Assembly: GCA_963666535.1 (NCBI GenBank)
Contig: OY762913.1
Coordinates: 2,604,001-2,668,000 of the forward strand
Reading direction: 5' to 3'
DNA: 64,000 bases
From: G963666535 sp963666535
GTDB lineage: Bacteria; Bacillota; Clostridia; Oscillospirales; Oscillospiraceae
Shown here: piece by piece, positions 8,462 through 15,924 of the stretch
Position numbering within the stretch: position 1 is the first letter of the stretch
Layout: each line of letters begins with the position of its first letter
Notes under the pieces: generated by a model
What the model saw: the letters and a program-made list of their open reading frames with translations, nothing else
Databases searched by the model: none
What the model was told of the DNA's origin: nothing
Translations under genes and position numbers: made by a program

Positions 8462-8660
8462 CGTTTCCTCCAACATCTTCACCTAAGTGACGACTCCTCC
8501 GCCTATCTGTCGGCTTTCGGGTATCCTTAGGAACAAGCCATACACTGGCCATTTTTACCGCACCGGGAATACGGCCTTTGGCGCAGTAATAGTTAATCAT
8601 GCGGGCGCTGATGCCCCACTTCTCGCTTGTTTCTTTCAATGTCATATAGTCATGGCACAC
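8448..8660 (-). CDS. vanU: VanU-like small DNA-binding regulator
   Basis: About 65-70 aa with a MerR/excisionase-like helix-turn-helix: YMTLKETSEKWGISARMINY, then CAKGRIPGAVKMASVWLVPK. VanU is the first gene of the E. faecalis vanG operon and the position here is the same, directly before vanR with a 14-nt overlap. The start is uncertain: a GTG at 8660 keeps residues seen in homologues but sits right against the GAGGT; the in-frame ATG at 8645 is 14 nt from it. An ATG at 8653 opens a three-codon frame whose TGA overlaps the 8645 ATG, which could allow re-initiation. Confidence 0.85.
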   Translation of the reverse strand: MCHDYMTLKETSEKWGISARMINYYCAKGRIPGAVKMASVWLVPKDTRKPTDRRRSRHLGEDVGGNDESE

Positions 8661-8765
8661 CTCAAAAGCTATCTATATATCATCATATTTCGTCATCTCG
8701 AATAATTCAAGGTAAATCGTTACTGGAGGAAATAAATATTTGTCCAAAGGCCTTGAAATAGAAAT

Positions 8766-8796
8766 GTAGCTGGCCATCGTATCAATGACCAGCTAC
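8766..8796 (-). terminator. hairpin just downstream of tRNA-Ala
   Basis: GTAGCTGG and CCAGCTAC arms with inner CAT/ATG pairs close a loop, followed on the minus strand by ATTTCTATTT. It lies 6 nt past the tRNA CCA, just outside the 34-bp repeat, so it belongs to the island end rather than to the ancestral tRNA locus. Confidence 0.6.
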
Positions 8797-8801
8797 TACT
8801 T

Positions 8802-8877
<76 letters not shown>

Positions 8878-8930
8878 ATATTGACTTTTTGTTTGGTGAC
8901 AGGTTGCTGTTGCGGACTGCAGTTCCGTGG

Positions 8931-8947
8931 CGTAGTTTTATTTGCAC
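8931..8947 (-). repeat. 17-bp inverted repeat, right copy
   Basis: Reverse complement of 1459-1475. It lies at the 3' end of a degenerate tRNA-like sequence. Confidence 0.5.
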
Positions 8948-9000
8948 CTCTCGACCTTACGGATGCGAACTGTACTCTCCCCTAGCTGAGCTGTGCCCCC
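8931..9000 (-). pseudogene. tRNA relic (5' part of a tRNA)
   Basis: Reads GGGGGCA, then GCTCAGCTAGGGGAGA like an acceptor 5' strand and D-arm, then an anticodon-like arm around TTCGCAT with a mismatch. After GTCGAGAGG tRNA-like sequence fades and there is no matching acceptor 3' strand. It therefore looks like a broken tRNA gene lying upstream of tRNA-Ala. It is not a functional tRNA as far as I can fold it. Confidence 0.5.
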
Positions 9001-9080
9001 GGATTTCCTTGATTATTATACAGAGCCAATGTCACTTTGTAAAGCCCTTTTCAAAAAGAAAGCTGCTTTTTGTTTGGAAC

Positions 9081-9112
9081 AAAACAGCGCCGCCCTATGG
9101 CGGCGCTGTTTT
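9081..9112 (-). terminator. terminator of the ferredoxin gene
   Basis: A 14-bp perfect stem (AAAACAGCGCCGCC and its complement) with a 4-nt loop begins 10 nt beyond the ferredoxin stop. Terminal T runs in both directions make it possibly bidirectional. Confidence 0.85.
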
Positions 9113-9121
9113 TACGTTCAC

Positions 9122-9292
9122 TCAATCCTGAGAGATCGCGCCCACAGGGCACGTATCCGCACATGAACCGCAATCAATACAAACATCGGGATTGATTTCG
9201 TACTGATCGTCGCCTTGCGCAATTGCGCCGACAGGACAGCTGTCGGCGCAAGCGCCGCAGCTGATGCAGGCATCACTGATCTGATATGCCAT
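9122..9292 (-). CDS. 2[4Fe-4S] ferredoxin
   Basis: 56 aa, clostridial type, cytoplasmic low-potential electron carrier. Two clusters are bound by CISCGACADSCPVGAI and CIDCGSCADTCPVGAI, each CxxCxxCxxxCP; length and internal symmetry fit the family exactly. The ATG at 9292 has GGAGG 9 nt upstream. It is monocistronic with its own terminator. Electron partners cannot be told; the hydroxyacyl-CoA activase at 18 kb is a plausible client but is not linked to it. Confidence 0.95.
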   Translation of the reverse strand: MAYQISDACISCGACADSCPVGAIAQGDDQYEINPDVCIDCGSCADTCPVGAISQD

Positions 9293-9432
9293 CTGGAACA
9301 CCTCCACTTACACAATTTGATTTATTGTACCATGTTTTCTGAAAAAATCAATGCCATTTCTCTTTGGCATGGATATATTTTAGCCTGGACGTGTAAAATA
9401 AAGGAAATCAACTGCTGACAAAGCGAGGTCAC

Positions 9433-11910
9433 ATGATGCAAAAAACAAATTTTACATTACTGCTACAAAACACGCTCCGACTGGCACAGGAAAGCGCTGC
9501 CGCGCTGGGTCATGGCTATGTCGGCAGCGAGCACCTGCTGCTGGGACTGCTGCGCGAGGATCGCAGTATTGCTGCCCGGATACTGGCGAACACCGGGTTA
9601 ACTGCGGAGCGCGTCCATAGTTCCATTACTTCGCTTGTGGGCGTTGGCGCTCCGCTGAAGCGCACCTGCCAGGGGCTCACCCCCAGATGTCAGCGTATCA
9701 TCGGGATGGCGCTTTCTGAGGCAAACCGATTGGGACACCGCTATATTGGCACTGAAGATCTTTTGCTTGGTATCTTAAAGGAGGGAAAGGGTATGGCAAT
9801 ACGCATCATGAAGGAAAACGGTCTGGTTCCCCGCACGCTGTACCGAGAGGTGACGGCTGCCCTGGGCGGCGACTCCCACGCCTCCGCCCCCAAAAACGGA
9901 CGTCCGTGGGAGCGGGAGGCGGGATACGTTGCTCCAAAACAATTGGAGCGCTTTTCCCGTGACCTCACCCGCATGGCTGCCGCCGGAAAACTGGATCCGG
10001 TCATCGGACGGGATGCGGAGCTGGACCGTGTGATCCGCATTTTATCCCGCCGGTCCAAAAATAACCCTGTGCTCATCGGCGAGCCCGGAGTTGGTAAAAC
10101 GGCCATCGCGGAAGGGCTTGCCCTGCGCATCGCATCAGGCAACGCGCCGGAAGAACTGCGCGGCAAACGGCTGTTCGCGCTGGACCTCACCACAATGGTA
10201 GCGGGAACAAAGTATCGCGGTGAATTTGAGGAGCGTTTGGGGCAGGTTCTCACCGAGGTAAAAACCGCGGGAAACATCATTCTTTTTGTGGACGAGCTTC
10301 ACACAATCGTAGGTGCGGGCAGCGCCGAAGGGGCCATTGACGCAGCCAATATTCTAAAACCTGCCCTCAGCCGTGGTGAGCTGCAGGTTGTCGGCGCGAC
10401 CACCATGGAGGAATACCGTAAATATATCGAAAAAGACGCCGCACTGGAACGACGTTTCCTCCCCATCACCGTGGTGGAGCCGAGCGCTGAAACCGCCATC
10501 TCCATTCTGCGCGGCCTGCGGGGCCGGTATGAGGCCCACCATCATCTTACCATCAGCGACGAGGCGATCACCGCCGCAGTCGAGCTTTCTCAGCGGTATT
10601 TATCAGGCCGGTTTCTGCCCGACAAAGCCATTGACCTCATTGACGAAGCCGCCGCCACCGTGCGCATGGACAGGCCCCCCATGCCGGCAGATCTGCAGGC
10701 ACTGGAAGCGCGTGCGGAAACAGCGGCCCGTGACCTTGCCGCCGCCGTTGCGGCACAGGATTTTGAACGCGCCTCCGCATTGCGGGACGCTGAGTTTGAT
10801 TTTCGCCGGGATCTGGCGCTGGCTCGCCTGCGCTGGCATACCATTCAGTACAGAAAGATCGTCACCGCCGACGACATTGCCGAGGTACTCTCCCACTGGA
10901 CCGGTATCCCTGTCGCCGCTCTGACCCGTGAGGAGCGCCGCCATCTCATGGACTTGGAGACCACTCTCCGCAGCCGAGTTGTGGGTCAGGACGAGGCGGT
11001 GAGCGCCGTGGCTCGTGCCATTCGCCGGGGACGGGCTGGGTTAAAGGATCCCAAGCGGCCTGTTGGCACATTCCTCTTTCTCGGTCCTTCCGGCGTAGGG
11101 AAAACAGAACTGTGCAAAGTGCTGGCCTCCACTTTGTTCGGCAGTGAAGAAGCCCTGCTGCGCTTTGACATGTCAGAATATATGGAGCGTCACTCCGTTT
11201 CCCGACTCATCGGTGCCCCACCTGGCTATGTGGGCTGTGAAGAGGGCGGTCAACTCACCGAGCGGGTGCGCCGCAAGCCATACTGCGTCATTTTATTTGA
11301 CGAGCTGGAAAAAGCACACGCCGACGTCTGCGGCATCCTGCTGCAGCTCATGGAGGATGGCATCCTGACCGACACATCCGGCCGCAAGGTGGATTTCCGC
11401 AGCGCTGTCATTGTCATGACCTCCAACGTAGGGGCTGAGCGGATTACGTCCCGCAAGGGGATGCTTGGCTTCGACTCCCGCGAGCTCTCCCCGGCCAGGG
11501 TGCATGAGGAACAGAAAAAAGCCATTTTGGGCGATCTGCGTACCGCGTTCCGGCCCGAATTTTTGGGACGCATCGATGAGACTGTGGTTTTTCGCCGTCT
11601 GGAACCAGCGGACTTGTCCATCATTGTCCGCCGGATGATCCATACGCTAGCCGAACGCATGGCGGGCTTGGGTGTCACGCTGTCCCTCACCAACGAGGCG
11701 CTGGAATCATTGGCCCGACGCGGCGTTGACACAGTAAGCGGCGCAAGGCCCCTTCGCCGCCTGATTCAGACAGAATTAGAAGATGAGGCCTCTATGTTGC
11801 TGCTTAACGGGCAGCTTTCCTCCGGTGATACGCTGCGTGTGAGCAGTGGGCCGGATGGCCGGCTGATTCTCGTCCCATCCCCGGCGATCACCGCGCTCCC
11901 CGCCTCATAA
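9433..11910 (+). CDS. ClpC-type AAA+ ATPase (Hsp100)
   Basis: 825 aa. Order: two Clp-N repeats (about 5-145), AAA-1 with GEPGVGKTAIAEG and Walker B LFVDELH, a middle region with a UVR-like segment (DFERASALRDAEFDFRRDL), AAA-2 with GPSGVGKTELCK, and a C-terminal D2-small domain. This is the architecture of ClpC, which unfolds substrates for ClpP. It is not in the usual ctsR-mcsA-mcsB-clpC operon, so it may be a second paralogue. A ClpP-docking loop in AAA-2 was not located with certainty, so a disaggregase role is not excluded. Start follows GAGGTCAC closely; ATG 9433 or 9436. Confidence 0.9.
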   Translation: MMQKTNFTLLLQNTLRLAQESAAALGHGYVGSEHLLLGLLREDRSIAARILANTGLTAERVHSSITSLVGVGAPLKRTCQGLTPRCQRIIGMALSEANRLGHRYIGTEDLLLGILKEGKGMAIRIMKENGLVPRTLYREVTAALGGDSHASAPKNGRPWEREAGYVAPKQLERFSRDLTRMAAAGKLDPVIGRDAELDRVIRILSRRSKNNPVLIGEPGVGKTAIAEGLALRIASGNAPEELRGKRLFALDLTTMVAGTKYRGEFEERLGQVLTEVKTAGNIILFVDELHTIVGAGSAEGAIDAANILKPALSRGELQVVGATTMEEYRKYIEKDAALERRFLPITVVEPSAETAISILRGLRGRYEAHHHLTISDEAITAAVELSQRYLSGRFLPDKAIDLIDEAAATVRMDRPPMPADLQALEARAETAARDLAAAVAAQDFERASALRDAEFDFRRDLALARLRWHTIQYRKIVTADDIAEVLSHWTGIPVAALTREERRHLMDLETTLRSRVVGQDEAVSAVARAIRRGRAGLKDPKRPVGTFLFLGPSGVGKTELCKVLASTLFGSEEALLRFDMSEYMERHSVSRLIGAPPGYVGCEEGGQLTERVRRKPYCVILFDELEKAHADVCGILLQLMEDGILTDTSGRKVDFRSAVIVMTSNVGAERITSRKGMLGFDSRELSPARVHEEQKKAILGDLRTAFRPEFLGRIDETVVFRRLEPADLSIIVRRMIHTLAERMAGLGVTLSLTNEALESLARRGVDTVSGARPLRRLIQTELEDEASMLLLNGQLSSGDTLRVSSGPDGRLILVPSPAITALPAS

Positions 11911-11989
11911 ACACAGAGGCTGCCACTTAACGATGGGAAGTCACAGGGGCAAATTGTGAACCCGCCCCATGAGGCAAACTGAATACGGG

Positions 11990-12037
11990 AAAAGCCCCTC
12001 ATTTCTAAAAGAGTTCTTTTAAAAATGAGGGGCTTTT
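11990..12037 (+). terminator. terminator after the ClpC-type gene
   Basis: AAAAGCCCCTCATTT pairs with AAATGAGGGGCTTTT around a loop that can itself pair (AAAAGA/TCTTTT), about 80 nt after the stop codon. Confidence 0.85.
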
Positions 12038-12196
12038 CCATTAACGCGCTTACCGTCGTCTCTTAGACAGATTTCAAGTTGATATCCCATAAAATACAGC
12101 CGCTGTAAATGCGAGAATCAAAACACTTAATCCACGGTGAAACCGTATCGCTGCCGATGTGAACTGTAACCCCCCATATAGCTTTATACTCATTCA

Positions 12197-12226
12197 GATC
12201 GTTTGCAGGAATTTCTGCAAACGATC
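12197..12226. repeat. 12-bp perfect inverted repeat
   Basis: GATCGTTTGCAG and its complement separated by GAATTT, in the gap before the BlaI-type operon. It could be a weak terminator on the plus strand or a protein-binding palindrome; nothing decides. Confidence 0.45.
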
Positions 12227-12261
12227 TTTGCATAGCATGGCAAGAAAGGGTAAAATTCCGC

Positions 12262-12315
12262 TTGACAAGAGAGACCACATCGAGTAGTCTATTCAAAGAC
12301 CACTTGATGTGGTCT
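12262..12315 (+). promoter_or_regulatory. promoter with two BlaI-type operators
   Basis: TTGACA (12262-12267) and TAGTCT (12285-12290) are 17 bp apart. Two 19-bp dyads overlap or follow: AGACCACATCGAGTAGTCT (12272-12290, one mismatch between arms) and AGACCACTTGATGTGGTCT (12297-12315, perfect 7-bp arms). Placement over and after the -10 fits repression by the BlaI-like product of the next gene. Confidence 0.8.
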
Positions 12316-12334
12316 GACAGGGGAGGAATGCATT

Positions 12335-12697
12335 ATGACAGAAATTCAGCTAGGCGTAATTGAAGCTCGTTATGCAGACATGATTTGGGAGCATGCGCCG
12401 GTCACTTCTTCGGAACTGGTAAAACTCTCAGCAGTAGAGTTCAACTGGAAGCGTACCACCGCACACAATGTCCTACGGCGGCTGTGCGACAAGGGTTTAT
12501 TTCAGAATGACAATGGTACGGTAACCTCCTTAATTCCTCGACAGGAGTTCTACGCACTGCAAAGCAAGCAATTTGTGGAAACTACCTTTGACGGCTCCCT
12601 TCCGGCTTTTATCGCCGCCTTTACAAAAAATCGTACCCTGACACCAGAAGAAGCGACTAAAATCCGAAAAATGATTGACAATGCAGAGGGATGCTGA
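12335..12697 (+). CDS. BlaI/MecI/CopY family repressor
   Basis: 120-aa winged-helix repressor. The N-terminal domain has the helix-turn-helix region MIWEHAPVTSSELV and WKRTTAHNVLRRLCDKGLF; the C-terminal dimerisation helix carries the region cut by the partner protease in BlaI systems. Strong ribosome site GGGGAGG before ATG. It is followed immediately by an M56-type membrane protease gene, and two dyads overlie its promoter, so autoregulation is likely. No beta-lactamase or PBP2a gene is next to it, so the regulon is unknown. Confidence 0.9.
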   Translation: MTEIQLGVIEARYADMIWEHAPVTSSELVKLSAVEFNWKRTTAHNVLRRLCDKGLFQNDNGTVTSLIPRQEFYALQSKQFVETTFDGSLPAFIAAFTKNRTLTPEEATKIRKMIDNAEGC

Positions 12698-12699
12698 CG

Positions 12700-14241
12700 A
12701 TGGGTGCAATTTTTTTGAAACTGCTTAATATGAGCATTGCCACAAGCTGGCTGATTTTGGCGGTCATCGTGTTGCGGCTGTTTATGAAAAGAGTCCCAAA
12801 GTGGATGACCTGCATTCTTTGGGCAATGGTTGCAGTCCGGCTGGTTTTTCCGTTCTCTTTTGAAAGCGTATTCAGCTTGATACCGTGTGCAGAGACAATA
12901 CCAGTTCAAGGTATTTATTCCAGTCATTCTATCGCTGCAAACGAACCGTATCAGTTTCAGCTGCAAAGCGGTATTCAGACGATTGATCGGGCCGTTCATC
13001 CGGTTACCTTTGAAACGACTGGCTCCGCAATGCGTTCCAATCTTCAAATTTTTGCATGGATTTGGCTTGTAGGGGCCGTCCTACTATTGCTGTATGCAAT
13101 CATCAGCTATCTGCGGATGCGGCGCAAGGTGTGCGAGGCTGTGCTTGTGCGGGATAACATCTGGCTTTGTGATGCTGTAAAATCTCCGTTTATTTTAGGG
13201 ATCATCAGACCCCGGATTTATCTGCCCTCTGGGATCACCGAAGGACAGGTAAATTATGTGCTTGTCCATGAGCAGGTCCACTTAAAACACAAAGATCATT
13301 GGTGGAAGCCGCTGGGATTTCTTTTGCTGGCGGTCTATTGGTTCAATCCGCTGGTGGGTGCGGCGTATATTCTGTTTTGCCGGGATATTGAACTTGCCTG
13401 TGATGAAGCAGTCATCAAAAATATGAAGATAGAGGAAAAGAAAGCCTATTCCTATGCACTGGTATCTTGCAGTATGCAGCGGAAAATGGTGATGGTTTGC
13501 CCCCTTGCTTTCGGTGAGGTCGGCGTGAAGGAGAGGATTAAAACTGTGCTGAATTATAAGAAGCCTGCGTTTTGGATTATTATAGTGGCCATTGCTGTCT
13601 GTGCTGTGGTTGCAGTGTGCTTTTTGACAAATCCGAAGGAGCAGGATAACCCGATTGAGACACCGCTAGAAGCAATAGATTATTCGGGATACGACGAACT
13701 GATTGCACAGGCCAGAGATGTGCTTGAAAATTTTGACGGGAACTATCCGGAAGAGGAGCCATTCAGCAGTGTATTTTATCAGAACTGGGATTATGAAACG
13801 CTTGGTTATCTAAAAAAAGATATCGATGGCAATGGCGTGGATGAACTCATATTTGGCGCAAATACGGATGGCTGGGATAACGGAGGCTGGGATGGTATCA
13901 TTTATGATATCTATACGATCGTAAATGGAGAGGTAGTCCATGTACTGGACGGATGGGAACGAAACCGATATTATCTCTGCGAAAACGGGTGTATTGCCAA
14001 CGAGGGTTCCAATAGCGCCTTTGAGTCCAGCTACAACTATTATACCTATAGCGGAACCGAATTGACCTTGGTGGAATCTGTTTTGTATTACGCTTGGGAG
14101 GATGAAGAACATCCATGGTTTTATTCCACCGAGCAGGAACCTGATGTTAAAAATGCTGAACCGATCAGTGCAGACAAAGCTACGGAAATTATGAACAAAT
14201 ATGTACATGAACACCCGCAATATACACCCTTTGTTGAATAA
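12700..14241 (+). CDS. BlaR1-like M56 membrane metalloprotease with a non-PBP sensor domain
   Basis: About 513 aa. Several N-terminal transmembrane segments surround a cytoplasmic zinc protease domain with the HExxH motif LVHEQVHLKHKDHWW and downstream ELACDEAVI; a further transmembrane helix (about 290-312, FWIIIVAIAVCAVVAVCFL) leads to an extracellular domain of about 200 aa. That domain is not a penicillin-binding fold: it has no SxxK motif and contains DIDGNGVDELIFG, a DxDGNG calcium-loop-like motif. The protein should cleave the BlaI-like repressor on an unknown signal. The ATG at 12700 has better spacing from GAGGG than the ATG at 12691; both overlap or abut the repressor's end. Confidence 0.85.
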   Translation: MGAIFLKLLNMSIATSWLILAVIVLRLFMKRVPKWMTCILWAMVAVRLVFPFSFESVFSLIPCAETIPVQGIYSSHSIAANEPYQFQLQSGIQTIDRAVHPVTFETTGSAMRSNLQIFAWIWLVGAVLLLLYAIISYLRMRRKVCEAVLVRDNIWLCDAVKSPFILGIIRPRIYLPSGITEGQVNYVLVHEQVHLKHKDHWWKPLGFLLLAVYWFNPLVGAAYILFCRDIELACDEAVIKNMKIEEKKAYSYALVSCSMQRKMVMVCPLAFGEVGVKERIKTVLNYKKPAFWIIIVAIAVCAVVAVCFLTNPKEQDNPIETPLEAIDYSGYDELIAQARDVLENFDGNYPEEEPFSSVFYQNWDYETLGYLKKDIDGNGVDELIFGANTDGWDNGGWDGIIYDIYTIVNGEVVHVLDGWERNRYYLCENGCIANEGSNSAFESSYNYYTYSGTELTLVESVLYYAWEDEEHPWFYSTEQEPDVKNAEPISADKATEIMNKYVHEHPQYTPFVE

Positions 14242-14509
14242 GGTTGGATCTGGCAGTACCCGAGTAGACATGGCTTTTCCGTCAAATTCCGTTTTGTTAG
14301 CGTACCAAACGGTTCGACCCATTTTCTCTGTTGTGATTCCGGATTGACCTGTCTATCCTGCGGTCTCAGAAATACACCTTGGAACCACAAAAGAATACCA
14401 CATTGCTGTCATGCTGTGGTACAATACACGCACATGGGGCAAACGCAATGTTTGACGGTCAGTTCGAAGTGCCGCGAACAGATTTGGTTTGGAAAGGTCT
14501 TGATGTGGC

Positions 14510-15883
14510 ATGCACACCCGTTCCTGTGGTATTTTGCTGGCAGTCTCCTCCCTTCCCGGCGACTATGGTGTGGGTACGCTGGGCGCTGACGCCCGCCGCT
14601 TTGTGGACTTCCTCTCCCAGGCTGGCCAGCACTGGTGGCAGGTCCTCCCGCTTGTTCCCTTGGGCGAAGGCAACTCCCCCTATATGTCCCCCTCTGCCTT
14701 TGCGGGGGAGCCGCTGCTGATCGACCCGGAAGCACTGGCGGCAGAAGGACTTCTGACCAGCGAAGAACTGGCCGCCGCCCGCTGGCACGGCTCACCCGAC
14801 CGGGTGGATTACGACGCACTGCGGCCTGCCCGTCTGGCGCTGCTGAGGCTCGCCTGGACCCGGGCCGCAGCAGCGGATCCGGCCGACTTTCCATGGCTTG
14901 CGGATTATGTGCGCTGCGAGGCCAGCGGCTCTGGACAAGACGCAGCGTTCCTGCGGTTTCTGCAACTGACATTTTTTCGTCAGTGGTTTGCGCTGAAACA
15001 ATACGCCAACGAGCGGGGTGTAAGCCTAATGGGCGACCTGCCCATCTATCTTTCTCCCAGCAGTGTTGAGGTGATCACCCGTCCGGAGTTGTTTTGTCTG
15101 AGACCCGACGGAGCGCCCACCGTCGTGGCCGGTGTTCCTCCAGATGATTTTGCCGCTGACGGTCAGCTTTGGGGCAACCCGCTCTACGACTGGCCGGGTC
15201 ATAAAAGTGAGGTTTTTTCCTTCTGGCGCGAGCGCATCCAATGGAGCGCCCGCCTGTATGACGCCGTTCGGATTGACCACTTCCGCGCGTTTCACACCTA
15301 CTGGTCGATCCCCGCCAGCGCCCCCAATGCCTGTGACGGGCATTGGGAACAGGGCCCCGGCATGGAACTTGTGGATGCCCTTCTCGCCGCCGCTGCCGAT
15401 CTCATTCTGATTGCGGAGGATCTGGGTGACCTTGATGCTGCGGCGCGGGATTTTCTGGCGCACACAGGCATTCCTGGGATGCGGGTGCTTCCCTTCGCGT
15501 TCGACGGCAACAGCGCAAACCCCCACCTGCCCCACAACTACAAACTGGACTGCGTGGCTTATACCGGCACCCATGATACCCCCACCTTTCTGCAATGGCT
15601 CTTCGATGCCGCTTCGCCGGAGGAACGCGACCGTGCCCTGCGCTACCTTCGTTTGCGGGAGGGGGAAGGATTTGTCTGGGGCGCCATTTCCGCCGTGTGG
15701 GCCTCGGTCGCAGACCTTGCCATCGCCCCGTTTCAGGATGTGCTTGGGCTGGGTGCCGATGCGCGGATGAACACACCCGGGGTCATGGGGCCCCAGAATT
15801 GGAGCTGGCGAGTCCGGCGCGAAGCCTTCTCCCCCGCTGTGTCCACCCGGCTTCGGGAACTAACCAACCTTTACGGGAGATAA
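14510..15883 (+). CDS. malQ: 4-alpha-glucanotransferase (amylomaltase, GH77)
   Basis: 457 aa, slightly short for the family. MalQ transfers alpha-1,4-glucan segments in glycogen/maltodextrin metabolism in the cytoplasm. Recognised by SCGILLAVSSLPGDYGVGTL at the N-terminus, WWQVLPLVPLGEGNSPYMSP, LMGDLPIYLSPSSVEV, the nucleophile region VRIDHFRAFHTYW, LIAEDLGDL and the C-terminal MNTPGVMGPQNWSWR. A GGAAAGG lies about 13 nt before the ATG. Monocistronic, ending at a strong shared terminator. GC content is higher than in the van island. Confidence 0.93.
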   Translation: MHTRSCGILLAVSSLPGDYGVGTLGADARRFVDFLSQAGQHWWQVLPLVPLGEGNSPYMSPSAFAGEPLLIDPEALAAEGLLTSEELAAARWHGSPDRVDYDALRPARLALLRLAWTRAAAADPADFPWLADYVRCEASGSGQDAAFLRFLQLTFFRQWFALKQYANERGVSLMGDLPIYLSPSSVEVITRPELFCLRPDGAPTVVAGVPPDDFAADGQLWGNPLYDWPGHKSEVFSFWRERIQWSARLYDAVRIDHFRAFHTYWSIPASAPNACDGHWEQGPGMELVDALLAAAADLILIAEDLGDLDAAARDFLAHTGIPGMRVLPFAFDGNSANPHLPHNYKLDCVAYTGTHDTPTFLQWLFDAASPEERDRALRYLRLREGEGFVWGAISAVWASVADLAIAPFQDVLGLGADARMNTPGVMGPQNWSWRVRREAFSPAVSTRLRELTNLYGR

Positions 15884-15888
15884 GCAGC

Positions 15889-15918
15889 AGGCGGGTTCCA
15901 CCTCCGTGGAACCCGCCT
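15889..15918 (+). terminator. bidirectional terminator between malQ and the sulfatase gene
   Basis: 13-bp perfect stem AGGCGGGTTCCAC/GTGGAACCCGCCT with a 4-nt loop, then GTCTTTTT. It serves malQ and, in reverse, the converging LTA-synthase-like gene ending at 15925. Confidence 0.9.
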
Positions 15919-15924
15919 GTCTTT

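Noticed and set aside
8931..9000. Second functional tRNA upstream of tRNA-Ala
   Set aside because: The 5' half looks like a tRNA but the T-arm and acceptor 3' strand do not pair, so it is reported as a relic.
9081..9112. Perfect palindrome considered as a CRISPR repeat or phage site
   Set aside because: Single copy, directly behind the ferredoxin stop with T runs: a terminator.
12063..12296. Minus-strand frame of 77 codons before the BlaI-type gene
   Set aside because: Covers the promoter and operators of the BlaI operon and lacks a ribosome site or family resemblance.
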